DNA from: JAGVSR01 sp963742405
GTDB lineage: Bacteria > Pseudomonadota > Alphaproteobacteria > Rhizobiales > Hyphomicrobiaceae
Length of the DNA: 64,000 nucleotides
Direction of reading: 5' to 3'
Assembly (NCBI GenBank): GCA_963742405.1
Contig: CAVUMB010000010.1
Span: forward strand, 62,001 to 126,000
Shown: in pieces, positions 1-7,436 of the stretch
How positions within the stretch are numbered: the stretch's first letter is position 1
Layout of the letters: the number at the start of each line of letters is the position of its first letter
Notes under the pieces: generated by a model
Told to the model about the DNA's origin: nothing
The model's database searches: none
What the model saw: the letters and a program-made list of their open reading frames with translations, nothing else
Program-made: the position numbers and the translations under genes

Positions 1-1
1 C

Positions 2-424
2 CACGGTGCTTTCCAGACCGGACCCGACTGGGTCATCGACTTCTTTCACGGCTACACCTACTCCGGTCATCCGATGGCCTGTGCGGCCGCGCTTGGCACG
101 CTCGACACCTTTGCCGAAGAAGGTTTGATGACCCGCGCGACCGAGCTTGCGCCCTATTGGGAAGAACGCCTTCATGCGATGCGCGAGATGCCCCACGTCA
201 TCGACATCCGCAACATCGGTCTCATCGGCGCCATCGAATTCCAGCCAATTCCCGATCAGCCAACCAAGCGTGCATTCGATCGCTTCGTGAGCGCATTCGA
301 GAAAGGCGTTCTCGTGCGCACCACGGGCGACATCATGGCCCTCTCGCCACCGCTGATTATTACGAAATCCGAGATCGACCATCTCTTCGACGTCCTGACC
401 GACGTTCTCACGACGACGCCGTAG
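2..424 (+). CDS. Omega-amino acid:pyruvate aminotransferase, C-terminal part
   Basis: This is the last 140 residues of a class III PLP-dependent aminotransferase; the 5' end lies outside the window. The motif FHGYTYSGHPMACAAAL is typical of beta-alanine/omega-amino acid:pyruvate aminotransferases, where it forms part of the PLP-phosphate site near the subunit interface. The C-terminal small domain is complete and ends in TAG at 422. The mmsA start follows 14 bases later on the same strand. This pair is a known arrangement for beta-alanine and branched-chain catabolism: the aminotransferase makes malonate semialdehyde, which the dehydrogenase oxidises. The exact substrate cannot be read from this fragment. 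Family call is firm. Confidence 0.88.
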   Translation, partial: HGAFQTGPDWVIDFFHGYTYSGHPMACAAALGTLDTFAEEGLMTRATELAPYWEERLHAMREMPHVIDIRNIGLIGAIEFQPIPDQPTKRAFDRFVSAFEKGVLVRTTGDIMALSPPLIITKSEIDHLFDVLTDVLTTTP

Positions 425-438
425 CCGAGGCCCCCATC

Positions 439-1935
439 ATGCTCACGATCCAGAATGCTATCGACGGCCGCAAGGTGACGTCGGCCTCAACCCGCCTTGC
501 AGCGGTCTTCAATCCCGCCACCGGCGAACAGATTGCGAGCCTTCCGCTATCGGCAAAGGCCGAGGTCGACGCGGCCGTCGCCGTTGCCAAAGCCGCCGCA
601 CCCGCGTGGGGCGCATTGCCTCCCATGAAGCGGGCCAAAGTCCTTTTCAAATACAAGGAGCTTCTCGAAAAGCGCGCCGACGACATCGCCCGTGCCATCT
701 CTCTCGAACATGGCAAGACCCATTCCGACGCGCTCGGCGAACTGCAGCGCGGGATCGACGTCGTCGACTTCGCTTGCGGCATTCCCCATCTTCTGAAGGG
801 CGAATTCAGCCGCAACGTCGGTCCCGAGATCGACAGCTGGTCCGACCGTCAGCCGCTTGGCGTCGTCGCCGGTATCACGCCGTTCAACTTCCCCGTCATG
901 GTGCCGATGTGGATGTTCCCGGTCGCGATCGCCTGCGGCAATACATTCATCCTGAAGCCGTCTGAGCGCGACCCTTCGGCCCCGATGCTGATCTGGGAAC
1001 TGCTCACTGAAGCCGGGCTGCCGAAGGGCGTTTTCAATGTCGTCCACGGCGACAAGGAAGCCGTCGACGCGATACTCGATCATCCCGATATCGCCGCGGT
1101 CAGCTTCGTCGGGTCGACGCCGATCGCTGAATATATCTACGCCCGTGGCACAGCGAAGGGCAAACGCGTGCAGGCACTCGGTGGCGCCAAGAACCACATG
1201 ATTGTCATGCCGGACGCCGACATCGATCAGGCGGTCGATGCGCTCATGGGCGCCGGGTACGGGTCGGCCGGCGAACGCTGTATGGCGATTTCAGTCGCGG
1301 TTCCGGTCGGCGAGACGACTGCGAACAAGCTCGTCGAAGCCTTGGCGCCGAAGGTGCGCGCTTTGAAGATCGGACCGGCAACGGATCCGGACGCCGAAAT
1401 GGGACCCGTCGTCACCGCTGAAGCCAAGCGCAAAATCACTGGCTTGATCGATCAGGGTGTCAAGGAAGGTGCCGAACTCGTTGTCGATGGGCGCGGCCTG
1501 GTTCTGCAGGGTTACGAGAACGGCTATTTCCTCGGCGGCTCCCTCTTTGATCGCGTCACATCAGAGATGACGATCTACAAACAGGAAATTTTCGGCCCGG
1601 TGCTGTCGGTGGTGCGCGCAGGCTCGTTCGACGAGGCAGCCAAGCTGATCAACGATCACGAGTACGGCAACGGCACGGCAATCTTCACCCGTGACGGCGA
1701 CGCCGCCCGCGCCTTCGCCGACAAAATCGAAGTCGGCATGGTGGGCATCAACGTGCCGCTGCCGGTTCCCGTCGCCTACCACTCCTTCGGTGGTTGGAAG
1801 CGGTCGCTGTTTGGCGATCACGCGATTTATGGACCCGAAGGTGTGCGTTTTTACACGCGCCTTAAGACGGTCACGGCCCGATGGCCTACTGGGATTCGCA
1901 AGGGTGCGGAATTCAACTTCCCCAGCCTGAAATAG
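439..1935 (+). CDS. mmsA: Methylmalonate-semialdehyde dehydrogenase (CoA-acylating)
   Basis: A 498-residue aldehyde dehydrogenase-superfamily enzyme, full length for MmsA. It converts (methyl)malonate semialdehyde to propionyl-CoA or acetyl-CoA using NAD and CoA. The ATG at 439 is chosen because GAGG sits about nine bases upstream and because an upstream reading in the same frame would overlap the aminotransferase. Visible family marks are TPFNFPVMVPMWMFP in the nucleotide-binding region, KPSERDPSAP, and the catalytic Cys281 in SAGERCMA; the general-base Glu usual in hydrolytic aldehyde dehydrogenases is absent, as is normal for MmsA. Its product propionyl-CoA links it to the carboxylase subunits at 35.5 and 54.6 kb. 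Confidence 0.95.
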   Translation: MLTIQNAIDGRKVTSASTRLAAVFNPATGEQIASLPLSAKAEVDAAVAVAKAAAPAWGALPPMKRAKVLFKYKELLEKRADDIARAISLEHGKTHSDALGELQRGIDVVDFACGIPHLLKGEFSRNVGPEIDSWSDRQPLGVVAGITPFNFPVMVPMWMFPVAIACGNTFILKPSERDPSAPMLIWELLTEAGLPKGVFNVVHGDKEAVDAILDHPDIAAVSFVGSTPIAEYIYARGTAKGKRVQALGGAKNHMIVMPDADIDQAVDALMGAGYGSAGERCMAISVAVPVGETTANKLVEALAPKVRALKIGPATDPDAEMGPVVTAEAKRKITGLIDQGVKEGAELVVDGRGLVLQGYENGYFLGGSLFDRVTSEMTIYKQEIFGPVLSVVRAGSFDEAAKLINDHEYGNGTAIFTRDGDAARAFADKIEVGMVGINVPLPVPVAYHSFGGWKRSLFGDHAIYGPEGVRFYTRLKTVTARWPTGIRKGAEFNFPSLK

Positions 1936-2162
1936 CAGGCCACTGAACGATTTTCTGGGCTTGCGAAAGAAGAAATTCCGAAACCGCGCGCCCTCGGCTG
2001 CGTAATTTCATCAGAGTGATGGAACACTCGCACGCTCCCCACTGGTTGTCCGTAGAACAATGTAAGGTTACTTCCAGGGCAACGTGTCGGTAGCCGCCGT
2101 GCAATGTCATCTACGATAGCCGTCACCTATCGTCCGAAAGCAACCGTCCAAGGAGAATATCC

Positions 2163-2453
2163 ATGAAAGCTGCTACCATCGTTGCACTTCTCGCCCTCGG
2201 CTTCTCGGCATCCTACGCCGCGGCTGACGATCTGGCAGAAAAGGAAATGAAGGACAATCCGGGTGTCAGCGCTCCCGGCCCCACAGCCGATCCCACTGCG
2301 AAGCCTTCAACATCCGGCTTGGCCGAGAAGGCGATGAAAAATTCGCCGGGCGTAACCGGCGGCGGCACGACTGCCACTCCGACAGCGAAGCCTGAGACCG
2401 GCGGCCTTGCCGAAAAAGCCATGCAGGACCATCCGGGTATCGACAAGAAGTAA
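2163..2453 (+). CDS. Small secreted protein with three degenerate repeats
   Basis: A 96-residue protein of unknown function. Residues 1-21 form a signal peptide ending in an AAA-type cleavage site, so it is probably periplasmic or secreted. The mature part is almost entirely a triplicated motif: LAEKEMKDNPGV, LAEKAMKNSPGV and LAEKAMQDHPGI, separated by Pro/Thr/Gly-rich spacers containing (D/T)PTAKP. AAGGAG lies about nine bases before the ATG, and a strong hairpin terminator follows, so it looks monocistronic. No enzyme motif is visible. The repeats suggest binding or structural use, but that is a guess. Confidence 0.75.
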   Translation: MKAATIVALLALGFSASYAAADDLAEKEMKDNPGVSAPGPTADPTAKPSTSGLAEKAMKNSPGVTGGGTTATPTAKPETGGLAEKAMQDHPGIDKK

Positions 2454-2474
2454 ACCCGCGAGAGCACAATACGG

Positions 2475-2507
2475 AGGCCCGCGTCAACCGGCGCGGGCCT
2501 TCATTCT
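2475..2507 (+). terminator. Intrinsic terminator after the repeat protein
   Basis: A perfect 9-bp stem, AGGCCCGCG at 2475-2483 pairing with CGCGGGCCT at 2492-2500, with an eight-base loop and then TCATTCT. It sits between the + strand gene ending at 2453 and the convergent fpr gene ending at 2515. The following tract is only moderately T-rich. Confidence 0.65.
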
Positions 2508-2514
2508 GACTGAC

Positions 2515-3348
2515 TTACTTTTCGACAAATGCTTTCTCGACAACAAAGGCGCCGGGTTGACCACTGCTGCCTTCGTCAAGGCCGCGAGCCTCAAGCAACG
2601 CCTTCATGTCCGCCAACATCTGCGGATTGCCGCACATCATCACCCGTTCCTCGCACGCCCCGAACGGCGCGATCCCAAGGTCGGTTGCGATGCTGTTGGC
2701 AGCAATAAGATCCGGTATGCGACCCTGGTGATGGAAAGGCTCACGCGTCACGGTGGCATAATAGTGCAACTTGCCGTCCGCCAGTTCGCCTAGATATTCG
2801 TGCGATCGCACCTCGGTGACGACCCGCGTGGCAAACTCTAATTCGGCGACCTTCCGGCAGCCCTCGACGGCGATCACAGCATCGAAGGCCGAGTAGGTGT
2901 CCGGATCCCGCAAGATACTGGCGAAAGGCGCAAATCCGGTGCCTGTCGCAAACAGCCAAAGACGCGTTCCGGGCCGCAAATTGGACAGCACCAGCGTACC
3001 GGTTGGCTTGCCGCTGACGACGATGCTATCGCCGACCGCGATGTGCTGCAGCCGTGATGTGAGCGGTCCGTTCGGCACCTTGATCGAGAAAAATTCCAAA
3101 TGATCGTCATAGATCGCACTGGTCATGGAATAGGCGCGAAGTAGAGGCCGGCCCTCCGTCTCGAGCCCGATCATTGCAAATTGTCCGCTTTGAAAGCGAA
3201 ACGAGGGTGCGCGCGTGGTACGGAAGGAAAATAGCTTATCGGTATGATGCGAAATCGACAAAACCCGTTCCCGACGCAAGCCTGCCGCTAGCGGCCTATC
3301 GGCCTCGGGTGAAGTTACAGGCTCCCGCAGGGCGACGTCGTCCAACAT
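2515..3348 (-). CDS. fpr: Ferredoxin--NADP+ reductase
   Basis: A 277-residue FNR-fold flavoprotein of the bacterial FPR class, moving electrons between NADPH and ferredoxin or flavodoxin. Marks include RAYSMTSA at residues 71-78 (FAD-isoalloxazine site), FSIKVPNGPLTSRL, GTGFAPF at 136-142 (NADP site) and a C-terminus ending AFVEK as in other proteobacterial FPRs. Reading is open for 68 further codons upstream, but the ATG at 3348 has GGAG at a good distance, lies about 22 bases after a well-formed promoter, and gives the family's usual length. Convergent with the small repeat protein; divergent from the deacetylase at 3641. Confidence 0.93.
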   Translation of the reverse strand: MLDDVALREPVTSPEADRPLAAGLRRERVLSISHHTDKLFSFRTTRAPSFRFQSGQFAMIGLETEGRPLLRAYSMTSAIYDDHLEFFSIKVPNGPLTSRLQHIAVGDSIVVSGKPTGTLVLSNLRPGTRLWLFATGTGFAPFASILRDPDTYSAFDAVIAVEGCRKVAELEFATRVVTEVRSHEYLGELADGKLHYYATVTREPFHHQGRIPDLIAANSIATDLGIAPFGACEERVMMCGNPQMLADMKALLEARGLDEGSSGQPGAFVVEKAFVEK

Positions 3349-3376
3349 ATCGAGCGCTCCGGTTTTCGATATCGTC

Positions 3377-3417
3377 AAGATAAACTGACAACCTAAACTG
3401 TCAACTATACTAGACAG
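3377..3417 (-). promoter_or_regulatory. fpr promoter with overlapping inverted repeats
   Basis: On the minus strand, TTGACA (3404-3399) and TATCTT (3382-3377) are separated by 16 bases, a good housekeeping-type promoter ending about 30 bases before the fpr ATG. Two inverted repeats overlap it: TGACA-N8-TGTCA at 3386-3403, lying over the -35 and spacer, and CTGTC-N10-GACAG at 3398-3417. Such placement would suit a repressor. The regulator is not identifiable here. Confidence 0.6.
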
Positions 3418-3640
3418 CCCGTAAGCCGGTGAAAACCCCCTCGCCGACTTTTGATCAAACTCTGATATCTGCGCCGCGGCGTCCCCGGCATGACGAGGAT
3501 CAAAAGCCGTTGGCGGCGGATCGACGCGATGACGCTCACACAACGCCCGCAATCAACGCCGGAGTGCATAGAACGGTTCGCCATCTCGCCCAAAAGTTAA
3601 CCCATGATATGATCTGCCTCGAATCTTGAGGGGGGATGAG

Positions 3641-4546
3641 ATGCGCGTGCTCTTGACTGCCTGGGCCTTGACGTTGGCCGCCGCCACCGCGTTGGCGGGA
3701 ACCCCAGTACCAACGAATGCACCACCGACCGCCCCGCCGCCCGCTGCCAAGCCGGTTTGCGCCAACCCCAATGCGCTTGGCGTCACGCGCACGGTCGAAA
3801 TCGACACCACGGGCGGACCCGGTTTCGGCTTTGAACAATACAAGGCCTACGATTTCCTCGAAGACAAAGAAATCATCCTCACCTTCGACGACGGCCCGCA
3901 GGTTCACACCACGAAGGCCATTCTCGATGCGCTGCAGAACCACTGCACCAAGGCGACATTCTTCTCCATCGGCAAGATGGCACTCGGCCTGCCTGAAATT
4001 CTGCGTGATGTCGTCAAGCACGGCCACACGGTTGGCTCGCACACCATGACCCACGCCAATATCCGCAAAAAGAAAGACCCCAAAGACGGCATCGATGAAA
4101 TCGAAAAAGGCTTAAGCGCGGTCAAGCGCGCGGCCGGCGTCCCGATCGCGCCGTTTTTCCGCTTTCCGTATCTCCAGGACAGCAGAGAAAGCTTGGAACA
4201 TCTCGCGTCGCGCAACATCGCCGTCTTTTCGATGGACGTGGACAGCTTTGATTTCAAGTTTCGCAATGCCGAACAGCTGGTGAAAGACACCATGGCCAAG
4301 CTCGACAAAAAGGGCAAAGGCATCGTGCTGATGCATGACATCCAGCCGGTCACCGCCAAAGCCCTTCCAGGCCTGCTCGACGCCCTCAAGGCGGGCGGCT
4401 ACAAAATCGTCCACATCAAGCCGAAAGCGCCCGCCGCGACGCTCGCGGAATACGATGCTCTCATCGAAAAGGACGTGAAAGGCCTACCCGCCAGCGCCGC
4501 CGACCGTCCGACCGCCAGCATCGTCAAGACAGTTCCCAACGACTGA
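3641..4546 (+). CDS. Periplasmic polysaccharide deacetylase (NodB/CE4 family)
   Basis: A 301-residue secreted CE4 esterase, expected to remove acetyl groups from N-acetylated amino sugars such as peptidoglycan. A signal peptide covers residues 1-20. All five NodB motifs are present: TFDDGP (81-86), HTMTH with both metal His (134-138), RFPY (174-177), DVDS (199-202) and LMHDI (230-234). The ATG at 3641 follows GAGGGGGG; a TTG 15 bases upstream lacks this spacing. Before the catalytic domain is a block CANPNALGV...EID...GPGFG that recurs in the deacetylases at 30264 and 31471, with Cys40 and Cys102 conserved in all three. Substrate unknown. Confidence 0.9.
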   Translation: MRVLLTAWALTLAAATALAGTPVPTNAPPTAPPPAAKPVCANPNALGVTRTVEIDTTGGPGFGFEQYKAYDFLEDKEIILTFDDGPQVHTTKAILDALQNHCTKATFFSIGKMALGLPEILRDVVKHGHTVGSHTMTHANIRKKKDPKDGIDEIEKGLSAVKRAAGVPIAPFFRFPYLQDSRESLEHLASRNIAVFSMDVDSFDFKFRNAEQLVKDTMAKLDKKGKGIVLMHDIQPVTAKALPGLLDALKAGGYKIVHIKPKAPAATLAEYDALIEKDVKGLPASAADRPTASIVKTVPND

Positions 4547-4624
4547 CGCTAGCACCGCGTTCGCCACGCTAATGCCGTTATATAGCGGTCTCCACGAATG
4601 GAGCACAACCGTTCGGGGCCGTTC

Positions 4625-5935
4625 ATGATTTTGATATCGCGACGATACGCGATCACTTTGGCTATTCTGGCGCTCACTATCGGCGGCTTTGCAAAAGCAG
4701 ACCAGCCAACCGCTGCCTGCAACGAGGCGACATTTGCCGCCACCGTCGACAAGTTCGGCGCCTCACTGCGGGGCTACAATGCTGAAGCTCAGCCGCGGAT
4801 GCGGGCGCGCCTCACCGCCCTTGCCGAAAAGAAGGGCTGGATGGGCGAGGACCGCGAAGAACGCGCCATGCTCTATTTGGAAGACGGACGGCTCAGTGAA
4901 CTGGACACGCGCGCCAATGAACTTTTGAGCAAGGTCGATCAGTTGGGCCGCCCAAATACGGACGGCTCCTACGACTGCAGCAAACTCGCAGAAATCGAAG
5001 CTGCCAGCATCGAAATGCTGGCCGTCATGAAGACCAAGGCCACATACCTGGACGACAAGGTCGAACGCGAAATCGGCGCCGGCAAATCGGACCCGCCGAA
5101 AACCGCTGAAGCGAAGCCGTCGAATGTCAAACCAGCGGCCGTTCCTCCACCGGTCGCACCCGACATCAAATCGAAATCCAATCCGGCTCCGACAAAAGAT
5201 GCCGCCGCTCCTGCTAAAGCCCCAACCAACACCAAACTGTCAGCCGTACCGCCGGCCAAACCCGCGCCATCCAAAACGGCTCCGCCCAGCGCGCCATCTC
5301 AGAGTGAACCGGATGGCGTCTGGAGTTCAAAGACCAACTCCGTATTGCCGCCTCCGGCAGGGCCGGCTGGCGCTGGCCCGTCCGTGGCGACGGCCCCCGC
5401 CGGGACTGCGGCCGAACCGACACTGCCACCCGTCACATTCGAGACGGCAGAGCAAGGCTACACCATTGACGAAATCCGTGATGCGACACGCGGTTTCTTC
5501 GGCACGGTCTCGACCAATCTGGCGAGCGTGATCGAATATACGTTCGCCAATTCCGGCCGACCGACAGGCTATATCCTGGGCACGGAAGGCGGCGGCGCGT
5601 TCCTGGCCGGACTGCGCTACGGCAAAGGCACGCTCTATTTGCGCGAGGGCGGCACGCGTCCTATTCACTGGCACGGTCCGTCGGTCGGTTATGATGTGGG
5701 TGCGGAGGGCGGCCGTACACTGATCCTGATCTATAAGATGCGCGATCCCGATCAGCTTTATCGCAGCTTCACCGGCATCGACGGCTCGGCCTATCTCGTT
5801 GGCGGCGTCGGCATGACGCTCCTGAAAGGCGGCGACGTCATCATGGCTCCGATCCGGTCCGGGATCGGCCTGCGGCTTGGCGCCAACATCGGCTATTTAC
5901 GATTTACCGCTCAACCGACATGGAATCCGTTCTGA
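4625..5935 (+). CDS. EipA-like envelope protein with C-terminal DUF1134
   Basis: A 436-residue exported protein. The N-terminus carries a signal peptide ending FAKA; next comes a domain of about 120 residues with two Cys, then a Pro/Ala/Lys-rich linker of about 110 residues, and finally DUF1134 from about residue 275, including GYTIDEIRDATRGFFG and YILGTEGGGAFLAGLRYG. DUF1134 is the domain of EipA, an alphaproteobacterial periplasmic beta-barrel protein needed for envelope integrity in Brucella. Here it is extended by an N-terminal region I do not recognise. An in-frame ATG at 4598 also exists; 4625 is preferred because it begins directly before the signal peptide and has GGGG upstream, though evidence is weak. 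Confidence 0.82.
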   Translation: MILISRRYAITLAILALTIGGFAKADQPTAACNEATFAATVDKFGASLRGYNAEAQPRMRARLTALAEKKGWMGEDREERAMLYLEDGRLSELDTRANELLSKVDQLGRPNTDGSYDCSKLAEIEAASIEMLAVMKTKATYLDDKVEREIGAGKSDPPKTAEAKPSNVKPAAVPPPVAPDIKSKSNPAPTKDAAAPAKAPTNTKLSAVPPAKPAPSKTAPPSAPSQSEPDGVWSSKTNSVLPPPAGPAGAGPSVATAPAGTAAEPTLPPVTFETAEQGYTIDEIRDATRGFFGTVSTNLASVIEYTFANSGRPTGYILGTEGGGAFLAGLRYGKGTLYLREGGTRPIHWHGPSVGYDVGAEGGRTLILIYKMRDPDQLYRSFTGIDGSAYLVGGVGMTLLKGGDVIMAPIRSGIGLRLGANIGYLRFTAQPTWNPF

Positions 5936-5949
5936 TCAACGGACATGCC

Positions 5950-6768
5950 TCAGTACGCCGAATAATATTGCCGAGCGGCGGCGCGGCGCTTCTTCATGGC
6001 GGCCGCCCGCTGCTTGTTGCTCTTGACGTAATACCGCGGCCCATCACCGGGATAGGCGTAGCGCGGCGGTGCCCCATAAGGGGAGTAGCCGGGGGCATAG
6101 CCGTATGGGCCGTAGGCATATCGCAGGCGCGCCGGATACCGCGCACCCATCGGCCGCATCTGGGCCACTTGCGGCGCATACTTCGGTCGACCGTGAACGG
6201 TAATCTCGGTCCGCTCTTTGCCGTGCCGCGAGACGAGGCCGTAGAGTCTTGCGGCGTTCGAAGGCGAAAGCCGGACGCAGCCGTGCGAGGCCGGCGTGCC
6301 CAGTAGATAGATTGAACTCGTGGCGTGGATCGCGGCCCCGCCCTTGAAGAATATGGAGTGCGGCATCGGCGCGTTGTCGTACTGCTTGGAGTACCACAAC
6401 TTGGACATCCACGACGGCCGGAACGTGCCGGTCGGCGTCGGATAGCCATAGGCGCCGGATGAAACGGCCCAGGTGTATTTGGCCGCGCCATTCTCGGTCA
6501 CGACCATCCGCTGCGTGGTCAGGTTGATGTTGATCAACAGCGTGGGTTCGGCAGGAAGGGCCGGCTCAGCAACAACCGCAGCTTCACCAGGTTTTACCTC
6601 GTCGTGCGTCGGCGTTGCGTTGGTTGCCTCGGACACCGTCGCGGCTTCACCTGATGTCACCACATCGGCGGCTGGCACTTCGATCGCTGCTGGCGCCGGT
6701 TCGGCGGCAAGCGAAAACGGGCTCAGCACGAGCCCTACGAAAAAGGCAAGACGGGCAGATCGGCGCAT
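5950..6768 (-). CDS. L,D-transpeptidase (YkuD domain) with Tyr-rich tail
   Basis: A 272-residue exported enzyme of the ErfK/YbiS/YcfS/YnhG family, which forms 3-3 peptidoglycan cross-links or attaches proteins to peptidoglycan. Signal peptide 1-22; Ala/Glu/Val-rich linker to about 75; YkuD domain about 76-195 with PTPTGTFRP, His148 and the catalytic SHGCVRL (161-167, Cys164). The last 75 residues are rich in Tyr, Pro, Gly and Arg, unusual for the family and perhaps wall- or membrane-associated. It is adjacent to, and on the same strand as, a second YkuD gene with the shared motif YDNAPMP-SIFF, so the two arose by duplication or pair in function. Confidence 0.9.
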   Translation of the reverse strand: MRRSARLAFFVGLVLSPFSLAAEPAPAAIEVPAADVVTSGEAATVSEATNATPTHDEVKPGEAAVVAEPALPAEPTLLININLTTQRMVVTENGAAKYTWAVSSGAYGYPTPTGTFRPSWMSKLWYSKQYDNAPMPHSIFFKGGAAIHATSSIYLLGTPASHGCVRLSPSNAARLYGLVSRHGKERTEITVHGRPKYAPQVAQMRPMGARYPARLRYAYGPYGYAPGYSPYGAPPRYAYPGDGPRYYVKSNKQRAAAMKKRRAAARQYYSAY

Positions 6769-6854
6769 CGAAATCGGCTCCAGTTACGCAAGACTATAAG
6801 ACCGGGGTCGAAAATGCACTCCCACGCGGCACAATCGGCCAGCGTGGTCCAACA

Positions 6855-7286
6855 TCAGTTCGTAATCGTGACGCGTGTCTTATTCATGCCGTAGGAACGC
6901 ACCAGCCCGAACAATTCCCGCGCGTTCGCCGGATGCAAGCGAACACAGCCTCGCGAGGCCGGCCGCCCCAGTTGGCCAACATGCGTCGTGCCGTGAATGG
7001 CATATCCGCCGGTAAAGAAAATCGAGCTCGGCATCGGCGCATTGTCGTATTTGCGCGAGTACCACGACGGTTCGAGACGAGTAGGCCGCCATGTCCCCGT
7101 CGGCGTGTAATATCCCGGTTTCGCCGTCGACACGGCCCATTGATACTGCACCCAGCCGTCGACCGCGACCGTCATGGTCTGCGAACTTTTATCAACCCTG
7201 ATCCGCACATCAGCGGTGGCGGGAGCGACGGATACGACGGCAAACAATGCGGCAAAGATTGCCGCGACAAGAACACGATGCTGCAC
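6855..7286 (-). CDS. Short L,D-transpeptidase (YkuD domain)
   Basis: A 143-residue exported protein that is nearly all YkuD domain. GTG at 7286 is chosen as start: GGGAG lies seven bases upstream, and it places a clean signal peptide (ending APATA) at the N-terminus; reading is open for 17 more codons upstream without such a site. It carries TPTGTWRPT, WYSRKYDNAPMP, His98 and the catalytic Cys114 in SRGCVRLHP, where Arg replaces the more common His of SHGC; this variant is found in active members. The 86 bases between it and the larger paralogue downstream allow co-transcription. Confidence 0.88.
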   Translation of the reverse strand: MQHRVLVAAIFAALFAVVSVAPATADVRIRVDKSSQTMTVAVDGWVQYQWAVSTAKPGYYTPTGTWRPTRLEPSWYSRKYDNAPMPSSIFFTGGYAIHGTTHVGQLGRPASRGCVRLHPANARELFGLVRSYGMNKTRVTITN

Positions 7287-7436
7287 ACAAGGTCTCCCAC
7301 CCGGATAATAAACCAACGCCCGCCCAGGTTGCGGCACACGAAAGCCGACTATGGGCGGGACAGTGTTAGAATACCCTTACCCTTGAGCCGAGCCAGCGTC
7401 GGTTCCGGCACAAATGACGTTCCGGGAGATAGGAAA

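Noticed and set aside
2022..2052. A GGAAC box resembling an EcfG general-stress promoter upstream of the repeat protein
   Set aside because: The required CGTT at 16-17 bases is absent; only GGTT at a longer spacing is found, so the match is too weak.
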